Positions 11,801 to 23,585 are shown, counted from the stretch's first letter. The stretch: DNA of 64,000 bases from Laguncularia racemosa (GCA_037954665.1 JBBMOL010000038.1:1860001-1924000); one strand, 5' to 3'. The notes: a model not told the origin generated them from the letters alone. Numbers and translations: made by a program.

Positions 11801-13194
11801 CGCACACACACATACATGTACACAGCTACACACCATTGTAGCTTTTTTTCTTTCCTATCTCGTCCTAGCCACCCAATACCGACAGCAACCAAACCCCCCT
11901 CTTTCCTTACTCCTTTCCTCTTCTTCCTTATTATCTAACTCACATTTGTATGCATACATGTATACATAAATATCCTTCCCTTCTTCCCATTTCCCCTTCT
12001 TCTTCTTCTCACCTAAGTTGCTTCCAAAACTCTCGTTGAAAGCTAGCGTCATTAGAGTTTACCATGGAGAACCACCATCCATCCATAAGGGGTTCATCAA
12101 ACCACCTACATGGATAGGATCGTTAGCATTGAAGTCGTTAGCAAGGTTCTTTCGTCCTAACGTTTTGTCAGTGGAAGTAGATGAAGCCACAATAGGTGTA
12201 AGGGAGGAAATAGTAGATTACATCAAGTGGGCTAAGTTGCGATGATTTCGATTTAGAAAGGGCATGGTTGTGTGGAGAGAAGGAAGTTTGTCATGGTCTA
12301 AGGGAGATGAGAAGAGAGTAGAAGGAGAGAAGAAGATAGGGAATGGAGAACCAAGGTCGACAAGGTGACGACGAGGAGGAAAATGCAACCAGAAGAAGAA
12401 GAAGAAAAAGAAAAAGAAAAGGAAGAGAGAAGAGACAGGGGATGAGACAGTTAAGGGCTCTATTGCTGCTGTTACTATTGTCTTATCTGGGAGGGGAGGC
12501 TAACAGAATGCAGATTTGATTTTTTTTTTTAAAGCGTATTGTTATCGTAAATTATTAAAATAATATTTATGCATCGCTATGTTTTAAATTTTCATCATAA
12601 ATTTCTCAAAGTTCTTAATATTGCGAGATTATCATTTTTGCTATTCCGACCTAAAAGTATTTTCATTTTACTTATTTTCTTTAAATTTTGATATAGTTTT
12701 TTCAAAATTTTTGGGATATCACAAAACATATTTGTTATCTTTGTAAATTGTATAGCTTTTCAAGGTAGTGATCAATTAAGATAGAGCCTAGATGAATAAA
12801 TGTTTTGAAAAATAGCTTTAAGATTTTGTTTAAAATATAAAATATAATGATTATACAAAAGAGATAACAAACCTATAGCCTCAGTTGATGTTGAAAATTA
12901 CTCCACGAATCCGATTGCTAGTAGTCTTTGAAAAGTTGCTCTAGCTTCTTGTTAAACACACCACTGATGATATCCTATGCTTTTAAAAATCCAACTTCTT
13001 GATGGCACAATACTTTTATTTTCTTTTTTGCATTTTATTTATCCAACATGTTTAGACAAATAAATATAAATAGATAGAAATAATTTTTATATATAAATAG
13101 GCATATTTTCTATTATGGAAATAACTAGTATAGTTTATATACCACGTATTTAAACCTTTTAAATTAGAAAAGTGGACTAAAGTAAGATATGATA

Positions 13195-13395
13195 ATCAAC
13201 CATCTCCTCTGCAATATGTAATACAATCAATCATAGTAGCCTCTGGATAAGGGAACAACAATTGAAGATTCATGTTAAGAGCTACCATTAACTTCTTTCT
13301 TGCAAAAGCTAAAAAGAGGTCCAACTATAGTTGTTCGCTATTCCAAGTAATAAGTAGGAAGTCAAAGAGTTCATCACCATCTGGCACTGCTGAAA
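13195..13395 (-). pseudogene. Exon-like coding fragment, unidentified
   Basis: The minus strand has a TTTTTCAG acceptor-like sequence followed by VPDGDELFDFLLITWNSEQL, a stop, then LDLFLAFARKKLMVALNMNL and YPEATMIDCITYCRGD. Amino-acid composition and hydrophobic patterning are protein-like and unlike the AT-rich neighbourhood. I do not recognise the family. One in-frame stop. It is probably host sequence carried by CACTA-1. Confidence 0.4.
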
Positions 13396-13661
13396 AATGC
13401 TAAGGATGCAACTAAACTAAGATAGAACATTTTATACTTTTTCAACACCCAAAATAGAGAAGTCTAGTGAACACTCCAAATTTTTAGTTAATAATAAAAA
13501 TGGAAGCAAATGAAAATCCCCATGCCAAGAATTATTTTCACTAGAATATTTACTTCAGTACTTATCGTGACTGGATGTTTAATATACCACAAAACTAAGC
13601 ATCAAAAAAATAAAATAAATGAAGTAAGCAAATAACAACAATGACAATAGGGTAATTATAC

Positions 13662-13790
13662 CAGATGAAGTAGGGTCGATAGATTAAAAAAACTCCATTA
13701 ATAACTGCTAATAAAACTTTGAATCATCTAAAACTTCAGGGTTATAGTCCACTTCCCCATCCCAGTTACCACAACAGAACACTAAAAGCA
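13662..13790 (-). pseudogene. Probable AATF/TRAUB-family exon fragment carried by CACTA-1
   Basis: Minus-strand translation reads NWDGEVDYNPEVLDDSKFY, stop, QLLMEFF, stop, SIDPTSS, followed by a GT donor-like GGTATAA. The pattern PEVLDDSxFYxQLLxEFFxSxDPxSS matches what I recall of the plant AATF/TRAUB nucleolar protein (ribosome small-subunit processing), where DDSEFYQQLLKEF occurs. Each stop is one change from the expected codon (Gln, Glu). Only one exon is visible and the expected downstream RRASKSRKIRY segment is not in the window. Family call from memory of the motif, moderate confidence. Confidence 0.48.
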
Positions 13791-15539
13791 TGATCTCGTG
13801 AATTAGAATTTCATACATTTACGAAGATTTTGAATCACAACTATAATAGAAAGACGAGACAATGAAAATGAATTAAAATCTTCCCCCAACTACACAATGT
13901 CAACATAATCACTTAATGATTGGTTAACCCTTTTTATTCCTTATATGACTAATGAGGGTCAGATTTTTAAAAAGTGATAAAAATCCTTAATCCTTGTAAA
14001 AGAAAGCTAAATGTAGATAATATGTTGTAAGGCCTTATCACCACTATACACTTGCGAATGAACCTAACTTTATCCATGGTAGATGACCTATAAAACAACT
14101 TAGCATAACCCATAGCCATAAAAATGCTTCAAGCTCCAACAGAAGCATCACTCTCAACATTAGTAAATTTTCTTTCTAATATAAACATGCAATGAAGTCT
14201 TCCGTATAAACCTACAGTCCTATTAAAGAAACTAATGTTTCAAACTCCTTTAACTAAGGCACTTTTGGCTTTTATTTCAGAAACATCCCTTCACATAAAA
14301 AACTCTAATAGATAGTGAAATGTGCATCTTTCTTCATTGACAGAAACACTAAGTAGATGCATCTTCACCAAGCAATAGCTCTAAAGATTTATTCAACCCA
14401 TTTCCTCAATTCAAATATGTCATGCCCTGGAAGGGGGCTTAGGAGTTTCCACTAAGATCATCATGGCACATGTGCACCCATTACATGATAACCGTCTTAC
14501 GAGTCACAGATCATAAGACTTTAACTAGTTAATTACATTTATAACTAGTCACATTACATATAATTATATAATAAAATATAACTATGGATTTTGTACCCTA
14601 CGATCAACCATGATCGCAGAGAATCGATATCCTCTACCAACCAGTAAATTAGAATAAAACCTTACATCAGGGCCTTAAGATAACATTTTATTTAGAAAGC
14701 ATATCAATCAATTTCTTACTCTATCATTCTGGTCTTCTAGAAACTATCAACACTTCACATCTTATCCCATCCCAAGCTCTCCTAATCGCTACTTGCAAAA
14801 GAGTTTGTGAGGGGTGAGCACACTATGGCTAAATGAATGGGAGTACAATACTCTCAATGCTACACACGCATAAGAAAATTACAAATCAAGTTATCAAACA
14901 TATGCTATGCATGAGCAATCATATGAATGCAACAGTTCATGTGGTCTTCTGGTAACCAACGTGAAGTCTAGCGTTTACACCCCCTTAGACCTTGGGTTAG
15001 GGATTTCAAAGCTACCATCAGTGCCTAGGTCTCATAACCCGGTTTATTTTCACATTATTCTGATGTTCTCAATACATTCATTTTAACACCGAACACTCCC
15101 ATACCTCTACAATAGTCAGAGTAAGACCCTCAAAGATATTCCGGATAAGGAACTGGTAAGGTACGGACAATCCCTTAATCCAGTAGTTCGCTCAAGACGG
15201 TTCGGTAATATCACAATTACTTTCAGATGCCTTGTGACAGTGATGGCCTTCAAATTTATGCAATGTCTCGTGTAATGCATGTATCATTTTATTTAAATCA
15301 CAACCTTATATTATTCAATTTTTGGGTAACCAATCAATATACGATAATAACCAATCTACATAAGAAAAATAAAGCAATTCCATTGACCATTCCATAACAA
15401 GCATAAAAATATATTTATATACCAATCCAATTCTTCACAATCAAACCCATTACGTTTCCACTATACTTAAATCTTTCTCATTTGCGTATACACGCATCTC
15501 ATATATGATTCTAATACCCACACCTTTCACATTTTCCAA

Positions 15540-15850
15540 CACATACTCTTTTCCATCAATACATATATATCGATACACATACATATGTATGCACGAATGC
15601 GTGCATACATATACAACGTATCCCCATATGCTTTCACATTTGCCAACATATACTTCTTTTCCATCAATACACATATATATATATTGATACACATACATAT
15701 GTATGCATGAATGCATACATACATATACAATGTATCTCCCATACACAAGCACATGTATAACCATGCACATACATATACATTTACACGTACATACACATAT
15801 ACATATCCACACCTTTAATAAACAAATACACATATACAAACATATCAATC
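15540..15850. repeat. CATATA/CACATA low-complexity block with an internal tandem duplication
   Basis: A segment of about 125 bases starting at tttcacattt(tcc/gcc)aacata is present twice (about 15525-15650 and 15635-15760). It includes the phrase cttttccatcaatacacatatat and the palindromic tgtatgca(c/t)gaatgc. Confidence 0.65.
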
Positions 15851-15899
15851 TCTATACATATGATAAGTGTCAGAAGCTAGTGTTAGTTGAAGAAGAGGG

Positions 15900-15907
15900 T
15901 ATTTATA
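15900..15907 (-). promoter_or_regulatory. TATA box of solo LTR copy 2
   Basis: TATAAATA on the minus strand within CTATAAATACCC, with no other strong TATA nearby. It supports minus-strand transcription of this LTR family. Confidence 0.55.
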
Positions 15908-16515
15908 GAATCAAACTTTGATTTCAGGTTTCAATGGAGAGAAAAGAAAGGTTTAAGAATGATATGAATAAAAGATGAGGTGGAATTTGGAAAAAAATGA
16001 AAAAAAGTTGAAATTTCAATTTAGCACAACCATTAGCACAGCCTGTGCTGAAACCAATGCTGAGTTAGAAAAATGGTCAAAAGCAAGAAAAAGGTCAGCC
16101 TCGCTACGTGCACGCCCATGCTAGAGCCCGTGCTGAATTGGGTATTGATAATAATGTGTTTTGAAGTTAGCACATCCTTGACCATGGCTATGTTGTCACC
16201 CATGCTAACCTTGTTTATGAAGAACTACAAATGGATTATTACTTCAAGACACTTTTTATACCTAATTATACCTCATGTGTGCACTTACATATACACACAT
16301 ATGTACAAATACATACACATACATACAACACATACTTCCACACCTGAAAGTACGCATATTCACGTACATATATGTATACCCACTTGTATATACACTTATA
16401 CACATCCATATCAAACACAATATATCAATCGCAACATTGTAACACATCATAGAGTTTCACCTGTTTATAGTCGTCATAGTCCTAATTGTCATTAAGTGAT
16501 TTCGATGTGTGATCA

Positions 16516-16790
16516 CTTTGCCCCTTTTAAGCCAGAGGCTTTTGAGGATAGCTAGATTGTTGAAGCCTACAAAGTTGTGGAGGATTTCACTACATGCGCC
16601 ATGATTTATGATAATTAAAGCCTTGAGCTTGGGCATGTGGTAAATGAAAGGTGGAAAAGTAATTGTTGGCTGAAAAGTTGAGGATAAGTACCTCACCCTT
16701 TAGAAAACACCAGCTCCACCAATCCATTTCTCCCATCTCATTTCTATGAGCTGATACAATCAGTGCCTTGAATGGTTGCTCAAAATTTCT
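16516..16790 (-). pseudogene. RPW8-type (ADR1/NRG1-like) NLR gene fragment, start of LRR region
   Basis: The minus strand reads FKALIVSAHRNEMGEMDW, then KGEVLILNFSANNYF. A one-base deletion near 16655 changes the frame, and PPFIYHMPKLKALIIINHG, ILHNFVGFNNLAILKSLWL follow. Helper NLRs of the ADR1/NRG1 class carry this exact progression (SIHTGEM-EMDW, AEVLILNFSS-Y-LPPFI, KLRALIVIN, NLRSLWLE) at the junction of NB-ARC and LRRs. About 90 residues of the 800 or so of a full protein remain. LTR sequence shared with copy 1 ends at about 16510 and CACATA repeats resume at 16800, so the fragment was inserted into the LTR. Confidence 0.8.
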
Positions 16791-16799
16791 TTCCTGCAC

Positions 16800-17440
16800 A
16801 CTACGTGCACACACACCCACATATCATTATCCATTTACATACATACACCGCACACCACCCACACCTATACTTACATACAAACAACCATATCATACACCAA
16901 ATTACACACATCGACAATTGCACGTTATTATCCTCTTTTCTCCTCAAGTCCACATGCACACACCACACATCATCACCAACACATACACATATCCTTACAC
17001 ACATCACACACCTTCAACCACACATGCACATATACACATCCTTATACACACACCATACACCATCATCTATACATACATACATTCGTACACTCCCCTCACA
17101 CCATCACATACACATACGCACATCCTCACATACACTACGCACTTACTTCCTCCTTTCCTGTACATACACACACATTCCTACACACACACCACCCACCGTC
17201 TCATACCCACATCTTTACATACATTACACACCTTCATTCACACACTTACATACACATCCTCATTCAAGCACACTTACACACACATCTTCCTCCACACACG
17301 TACATATGCATCTTCAGTCACGCACACACACACACTCTCACACATACCCACGTCCTTCACATGCACACACACATCCTTATGCACATACAAACACACCCTC
17401 ACACACCATCCACCGCCGCTTATGCCTTCTCACACACATC
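16800..17440. repeat. CACATACA low-complexity block in solo LTR copy 2
   Basis: About 640 bases of imperfect acacata/catcct repeats. All three plus-strand frames are open for over 200 codons and give His-Thr-Tyr-Pro peptides. This is a compositional effect, not a gene. Confidence 0.85.
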
Positions 17441-17469
17441 ATCGTTTTCTTATCCTCTTCTCTCACTTA

Positions 17470-17945
17470 TCTTTGTGGTTGCTGTCATCCTCGTAGTTGA
17501 TGTTGCTGTCCATACCGTCGTTACTATGCCGTTTGTTGTTGCTGTTGTGGTTATCGTCATGGCCGCTAGTGTGGTTGTTGCTGTCGTTGTGGTTACAGTC
17601 CTCTTCCCTCGCCCACACATATGCACACAGTCGCACACACACTACACACTCAACCACCCACCGTATACCTCCTTTAGCATGCACTAACCGGAGCATCTGT
17701 ACCTACTATCATTGTTTTTGGTCGTTGAACCTCACCGAGGCATCGTTCGTCGTTGCTATCAGTTACTATGTCATCGATGCCACGCTGTTGCTATTGTTGT
17801 GGTTGTTGTTGCCTCTAACATCGTTGGGAAAGGAGACAAGACAAACACGACACCAAGTTGTTGTTCGTTACTGTGTCATCGTCGTTGCTGTCGCTGCCGT
17901 CATTACTGTTGTTGCCATGATCAGAGTTGCCATCGCCATGGGATG
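17470..17945. repeat. Triplet (GTT/GCT/GTC) blocks in solo LTR copy 2
   Basis: Two triplet-rich runs (17470-17610 and 17720-17945) separated by a short CACATA stretch, matching the single run at 11597-11800 in copy 1. Confidence 0.7.
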
Positions 17946-17994
17946 TAGCTGAAGAAGACCTAGCTCCTCGGAGGTGAATGAGAAGGCAGCTGTA

Positions 17995-18080
17995 GGAGAA
18001 GAAGAAGAAGAAAAAGAAAAAGAAAAGGATGAAGGAATGAAGACAAACCAGAAGAAGTAGAAAAGAAAAAGAAGAAGAAA
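17995..18080. repeat. Polypurine GAAGAA/AAAAAG run
   Basis: The gaagaagaagaaaaagaaaaagaaaag block is shared with copy 1 at about 12395-12430. It marks a conserved position about 0.4 kb from the LTR end. Confidence 0.7.
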
Positions 18081-18894
18081 TGACAAAAAGGAACAAGGAT
18101 GGGACAACTCAGTCCTTGTCAAACCCTCCCTACTTACTGCGTTGCCTAACACGTCTAGTCGAACACGATCTGTTTTTTTTTTTTTTTGTTACAAATATAA
18201 TTTATATTATATTATATTTTGATTATATTTCATATTCTAGATTCCTCTATTTTAATACTTTGCTCGTACATAAAAGTATCTTTAAATTTTATATTTTAGC
18301 ATTTTATTATGAAAGCTTACATCTAGCTAATCTAATTATCCAGAACATAAATATTCACTTTAAATTTCCACTTAAAATTCCTAGATCTATAATTTAAATT
18401 GATTTTGTTATTTAACCAAATATCATTTAAAAATCATGTTTTAGAGAATTTATTATTCTATTTATTTTCTTTAGTTGTTTATATAATTTTTTGAAATTTT
18501 TAGGACTTCACAAAATAACAAATGTGTTAATCCTAATAAAATAATGTAAATGGCCCTTCACATTAGTTTTCACCCAAATAGAGAAACAGGTGACACACAT
18601 CTTGAAAACAAATGCATCGTGACTTCATAAGGTTTCCAAAACCATCAACATGAACCACCAATCTTAGAAATGAGAAAAGATGTTCCTTTCAGTCATTTGT
18701 AATCAAAATTTCTATTAACACCCAACAATTACTAATGGAACCATCTAAACTAAAACACAAAAGGCTTAGATCTACTATGACAGATATGGGAAAAAAAAAA
18801 ACTTCATACTGCTAAAGACTATTTTTGGGCCGGATCCAAACACCCTATTCTCAATAATGAAAAAGAAAAGTGTAACCTAGTGTCATTAGGGGTT

Positions 18895-19025
18895 CATATT
18901 AAAACAGTCACCATCATTTCATCATTTTCTTTCTTTTTCTTCATTCTATCATCTTTGAAACTACCCTCCACAACTTTATAGTATTTGTCCTCTTTTTTAT
19001 GTTCAATTTTCCTAGTAGGTATTTC
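18895..19025 (-). pseudogene. Lys/Glu-rich exon-like segment shared by both CACTA elements
   Basis: The minus strand reads GGAAAATTGAACATAAAAAA and continues as a Lys/Asp-rich frame. It aligns with the plus strand of CACTA-2 at 32748-32880 (aggaaaattgaacatcaaaa onward). Conservation in two copies suggests a family component rather than random host DNA. Function unknown. Confidence 0.55.
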
Positions 19026-19299
19026 AATTTTTTAGTATTTTTTCTTAACATCACTTATTTCACATCTAAGGTTTCTATTTTCATAATGCATTGAAAATTT
19101 AAATAACCCAATTATGAATAACTACATCAATTTGAGATTGGTAATTGATTTGTCTTCTTTAGATATAATAATCCCACTGAATATGCTTCCAATAGTGATT
19201 AGAAGAGAAAGATAGAGAAAGATATAGAGAAGATGATATGTTTCTAATAAAAAGAGAGAGAGCATTACAGAGGAGAGAGGTAGAAAGAGGAGTTAGGGC

Positions 19300-19498
19300 A
19301 AAAAAATATTACAATTTTTAAGAGTTTAGGAGCACCATTTTGTTTACTGGGTAAGATATTTTTCCTTTTTAATTTTCATAACAAATATCGCTAAAAATAT
19401 ATTATCTACTACGTTTTATAAACGTAGTTAAAAGATATAGGCATTGGTGATGTTTGCAAATTCTGCAATTGTTGCCAATTGCAAACATTTTTGTAGTG
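19300..19498 (-). repeat. CACTA-1 5' terminal region
   Basis: CACTACAAAAATGTTTGCAA at the end on the minus strand. It aligns over about 200 bases with 31659-31860. It contains a short inverted repeat, tactacgttttataaacgtagt, at about 19406-19429. Confidence 0.8.
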
Positions 19499-19501
19499 AA
19501 T

Positions 19502-21240
19502 TAAGCCCATAAATATATTTTTGAATTAGTTATATTATTCATGAAGATTAAACACATTTTTTAAACAATCTTGATAAAAAACTTTAATCACTTGTTAGGT
19601 GAAAATGATTTTGATTTTGATTTTGATAAAATAGTTTGTGGAATTTTAATCTTGAAATAAATTATTACATAGCAAATTGATTAGCTCAAATCTCATTTGG
19701 AAACATATTTTCAATGATTTTAGATGAAGAAATTGGATCAAGCTTGAATTTATGAAAAATGGTTTGCATATTTTGAAGAACCCAAGAATACATTCAAAGG
19801 CTTTCAAATACAACTCAGTGAGTCAAGTAGTGAGTCAACTCGCGTAAACAACTTCTATCATTAAATCTATCACCATATAATGCATCAAACATACCAAAAG
19901 ATGAACACTAAATCATGAATTTTCCAAATTTATCAACCTAACTACACAATATTCAAACTCTATTAAATCTATTACGATTTGACATTAACTAACAAAATTT
20001 CCAAAATTCATTTTCCTAACACAAGATTCACTAAATCAAGCATAAGTCTCTCATTGCTATTAAAAAAAAAAAAATGATTCCTAGATCATTGCTTTGTTAG
20101 TTTCTTAAAAAATTTACAGAATTTATGCAAGTTAAACATCCCTAAACCATTACAACTTTCTAGTTACGAATTACAAATTTGAAAAACCATATCTTGCTCA
20201 TTTTAAATCCGAATCACTTCAAACAAAAGCTAAAACTTCGTAAATCTCATCCCATTTTTGAATTAACACTTTAACTTCATTTTAACATCAAATTAATATC
20301 TTAATTTCCAAAATTATTTCTAGAAACGAATTAAAAATTCTAGCTCACCCATCTATGTTCATTTCTTTATTAATCACCATAATTTCAATTTCTTAGTTCG
20401 TATTATCATTCCCAAATCAAATTATACCAATTATCACTCATTTTAAAACATTAAAACTTTATTTTTAATGTTCCAAATACCCATTTAACATCATTATACT
20501 CATCCATGACAAAATTACATCCAAATCACTAATTTTCTTTTCAATAACACATTCTAATTAATTAAACATCCTACCAAAACATTAGTTACCCAGTTCTTAT
20601 CATCAATTCACTAAAATTAATCAAGAACACATTAAAAGCCACATTACACTCCAAGGCAAGTACAAATTCTCCATAATTAACAACTCAAACCTCTAAACAT
20701 TCATCTACATCCACTACAATCTCAACCAAATATCCAATTAACACCAAAATATCTTCATTCACCAAATCAAATCCTCCATACACACACACATACATTCCAT
20801 GCCATATATGTGTATACCCATACAAATTTTCACTTCAATTGTCTATCAATAACACTCCAAACTTCAAATTAAACAAGAGATTTAGTGCTTATCATACTCC
20901 TTAACACTTAGAACCTTCTAATACTTCTTAAACTTCTAAATTTAACTCTCAACACTAAATTCACTTCATAAATCCAAAATTACCTATTAATATCTTTACA
21001 AAACTTATAGATCGATTAATACTTTACAACATATCTTAATCACAAATACCATTACCTTATTCACTTAAACCTTAATACTCCAATAGAACTTCTACAGTAC
21101 AAAAATAACAAATAAATGCCGAAATCAACACACTCTACTATAGATTGAATGCATCTAAATAGCATATCTAAATTTCAAACTCAAATTTAAACCCTTACTA
21201 ACTATTTATATCACGACTAGACTTAGAATGAGACTTCACT
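19502..21240. other. AT-rich sequence, no gene recognised
   Basis: Flanking DNA of CACTA-1. No conserved reading frame on either strand. The style (runs such as aaccatatcttgctcattttaaatccgaatcacttc) resembles the interior of long plant LTRs, and it may belong to another member of the long-LTR family ending near 23982. Confidence 0.35.
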
Positions 21241-22101
21241 TGATGTGCTTAATAATTCCAAATTCACAAGCACAAGATACAAATGATTAAACAATCACAT
21301 GAATTGGACTTAAGATGGCATGATGAACAAAATAAAGTTAAAATCCCCAATTGGCGTAAACCTAATTAGAAGTATTACAATGGAATTCCAATACCAATTA
21401 ATTACACGTAATAATGCAATTCCAATCTTTAAAAATTGGCTTGTAATCCTAGCAATATGAACCCTGATTTGGCGTGAAAGAACAAATAGATAAATCAATC
21501 AACTATCACTAGATGTTACACACTAACAATAATAGGATGCAACTTAAAGAATTCTTGATATAACTCATACGAAATTTCAAGCCAAACTCGCCACAATTTC
21601 TAAAGAAATTGATAAGAGTGCATGCTAGCAAGAGGTAACTCTCTCACACGACACAAAGTGTATATTTTATCAAATTATCCAAAGCTCCCTAAAAACCTCA
21701 GTTAGCAAATATTTGTACTTGCTCCTATTAGGGTAAGACAAACCAAAAAATACTACAAAATTGTCATTAGGTGGTCGGTTCCAAAGATCAAAGTTACAAG
21801 TACAAAGTAAATAAAAATGGCCGGTTCTCATGAGCAACAAATACAAATACAAATGGTCTTCAAGTGGCCAGCTATTCACTTTAATTGAACAATATGTGGG
21901 CTGTTGGATGTGACTCCAAAAATGTCCTGCACATTGATCCTTAGTGCATGTTATTTGACCATCCTATGAAACCAATCAATGTACTTGCTAAAATGCAAAA
22001 TCAAACATTATTAGATAAAATGTGGCCATATGTAGATGTCTAGGTTCATGCATCCAAGTCAAGTTCCCCCACTACTGGAACCGCAGGATGGATTCCCATC
22101 A
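21241..22101 (-). mobile_element. Probable degenerate solo LTR related to the 37681-41864 gypsy family
   Basis: Starts tgatgtgcttaa on the plus strand, like the 37681 LTR (tgatgtgcctaa), and ends cccatca (TGATGGGAA on the minus strand, as in the solo LTR at 45994). Shared internal order: ctcgccacaattt, aaattgataagag, tatttgtacttgct and aaaagtggc-like motifs. The flanks tcact and ttacc agree at 3 of 5 positions, so the duplication is weak evidence. Confidence 0.55.
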
Positions 22102-22326
22102 TTACCACTTGATTCTTCAACTTCTTGATTCAATTTCTTACATAAATCCATAATTAACATACTATTAGATCATTTGAGCTTCAAAATCTAAATTTAGCTT
22201 ATTTTAAATTCATTCCTTACCTAAATTTGATTGAATACTCTTGATTTGAGGTTATTTTCCTCTTCTTGAAGTGGTAAGTATAATGTATGAGTTTAATTGA
22301 AAAGAAAACAAAATGGAAAGGGGTAC

Positions 22327-23095
22327 CATAAGAAAATTGGCTTTTAGAGACATAACTTTCTGTCTCTAAAAGTAGTAATTTTGTTGCAAAAGACCTTTAG
22401 AAATGGAATTTTTGTCACAAATTTCTATTGCAAAAATCATTTTCAGTAATTTTACTTTGCAACAAATTGTATATCTATTGCAAATTTGCAATAAAAAATC
22501 TTTCTTAGTTCTATCACAAAAAGTAAACAAAATTTATAATGAAATATATTATGAGACAAAAAAATTCCATCGCAAATCAACTGAATTCCATTAAATTCTA
22601 ATTAAATTATTTTAACTAAAAATATAATAATTTGACCAAAGCACCTCACACCATGGTAATTTCACTTACACATTAAATCCCTTATTGACTATTCCTTCAA
22701 AGCATGATTATTTCTCTTTTAATTAAAACTTTCCAAGTAGTCACTCATCCTAGTAAAGTTTTTCTCTAAGCACACTTAACTTTTGAGCTTTGTGTAAAAC
22801 ATAACTGCAATACGAATCTATGTTTTTGTGATTAAAGTTGTGTTTTCTTATATATAATTAATATTGTATAACAAAAAAATCTAACTTATAATAAATAATA
22901 TATACAAATAATATAACATTTTATCTAATAATTTAAAAACATTACTTATATTATATATTATTATATAAATTTATATATAATAAAACCCTAATTAATAAGC
23001 CTGATCATATAATACATTGTAAATATATTAAATAATATATAATATTTTATATATAAGATAAAAAATTATAATACATATATGCAATATTGTACATC

Positions 23096-23129
<34 letters not shown>

Positions 23130-23585
23130 TACTTTTAGAAACAATTAATCTATCTCTAAAAGTCAAGATTATTCTAAAAATATATTTAGAGATAGATTTA
23201 CGATGGTTTTATAAAATTTATGCACAGTGTTAAAATTTTATATTTATCATTATAGTATTAGAGATTGAAATTTTCCATCTCCAAAAGTTAATGTTTATAT
23301 TTTTTGACATTTAGTGACAGTTTTGCAACAAAATCTAAAATATATATATATATATTACACCAAAAAAAATTCTTTTCCCACAATAGAATCAAAGACGAAA
23401 TTGTGATAGAATTAAATTCCTCGCAAATCTATTGGTAATTTGTCTCTAATTCTATTGCAAAAACTAATAATATTGTAAAAATATGTCTTTTTCATGTAGT
23501 CACAAATTCGCTATAGATTAATACTTTCAAAAATAGATTTCCCATCGCTAAATTTATGTCCCTAAAGTTTAGTTTTCTTCTAATG
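22327..23585. mobile_element. Small CACTA-type non-autonomous element (about 1.26 kb)
   Basis: The left end CATAAGAAAATTGGCTTTTAG and the reverse complement of the right end CATTAGAAGAAAACTAAACTTTAG form imperfect inverted termini resembling CACTAGAAGAAAA. Both are followed by GAGACATAA or GGGACATAAA. Subterminal words such as cgcaaat and tctaaaag recur. No coding capacity. A 3-bp target duplication is not clear. Confidence 0.45.
23099..23126. repeat. (TA)n microsatellite
   Basis: An uninterrupted TA dinucleotide run. Confidence 0.9.

Larger units (their letters stand above)
7800..12723 (-). mobile_element. Long solo LTR, copy 1 (about 4.9 kb)
   Basis: Begins tgtcatacc and ends ggatatcaca on the plus strand (TGTGATATCCC...GGTATGACA on the minus). 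The flanks are aatca and aaaca, a 5-bp target duplication with one mismatch. It aligns head to tail with 14418-18512: shared blocks at 7803-9300 versus 14421-15430, 9930-10020 versus 16430-16515, and the purine-rich block near 12390 versus 18000. No PBS or PPT adjoins either end, so I read it as a solo LTR of a long-LTR gypsy family rather than half of a full element. Minus orientation is inferred from the TATA box in copy 2. Confidence 0.75.
12724..14417. other. CACTA-1 internal segment between the two solo LTRs
   Basis: By position this is CACTA-1 interior. Apart from two exon-like stretches on the minus strand, listed separately, I see no transposase sequence in it. Confidence 0.5.
14418..18512 (-). 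mobile_element. Long solo LTR, copy 2 (about 4.1 kb)
   Basis: Begins tgtcatgcc and ends ggacttcaca on the plus strand. It is flanked on both sides by a perfect 5-bp duplication, aaata (14413-14417 and 18513-18517). It is colinear with copy 1 at 7800-12723. The perfect duplication with no internal region is the signature of a solo LTR formed by LTR-LTR recombination. On the minus strand a TATA box at 15900-15907 divides it into about 2.6 kb of U3 and 1.4 kb of R-U5. The U3 holds the low-complexity blocks and an NLR fragment. Confidence 0.85.
1..19498 (-). mobile_element. CACTA-1: degenerate CACTA/En-Spm transposon, 5' portion, interrupted by three insertions
   Basis: The right terminus reads gcaaacatttttgtagtg on the plus strand, so the element begins CACTACAAAAATG on the minus strand. 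That terminus and the next 100 bases match the 5' end of CACTA-2 at 31659 (shared words include TTGGCAAC, GCAAACAT and CCAATGCCTATATCTTT). Transposase pieces follow in order on the minus strand: N-terminal domain (5182-6010), tnp2 (896-1623) and DUF4216 (436-805). The reading resumes exactly across the gypsy insertion at 1629-5176. The other end lies beyond base 1. Likely 3-bp target duplication: aat at 19499-19501. All coding parts have stops, so it is non-autonomous today. Confidence 0.85.

Noticed and set aside
12018..12245. 75-codon plus-strand open frame as a gene fragment
   Set aside because: No recognisable family on either strand; could be real cargo, but I cannot support it.
16768..17687. 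Three overlapping plus-strand open frames of 240-300 codons, rich in His, Thr and Tyr
   Set aside because: Produced by CACATA-type simple repeats that lack stop codons in every frame; no conserved domain, and the parallel region in the sister LTR is not alignable as protein.
7800..18512. A single LTR retrotransposon with 4-5 kb LTRs and a 1.7-kb interior
   Set aside because: No PBS or PPT next to either LTR, the second LTR has its own perfect target duplication (aaata) on both sides, and the middle segment fits CACTA-1 interior.
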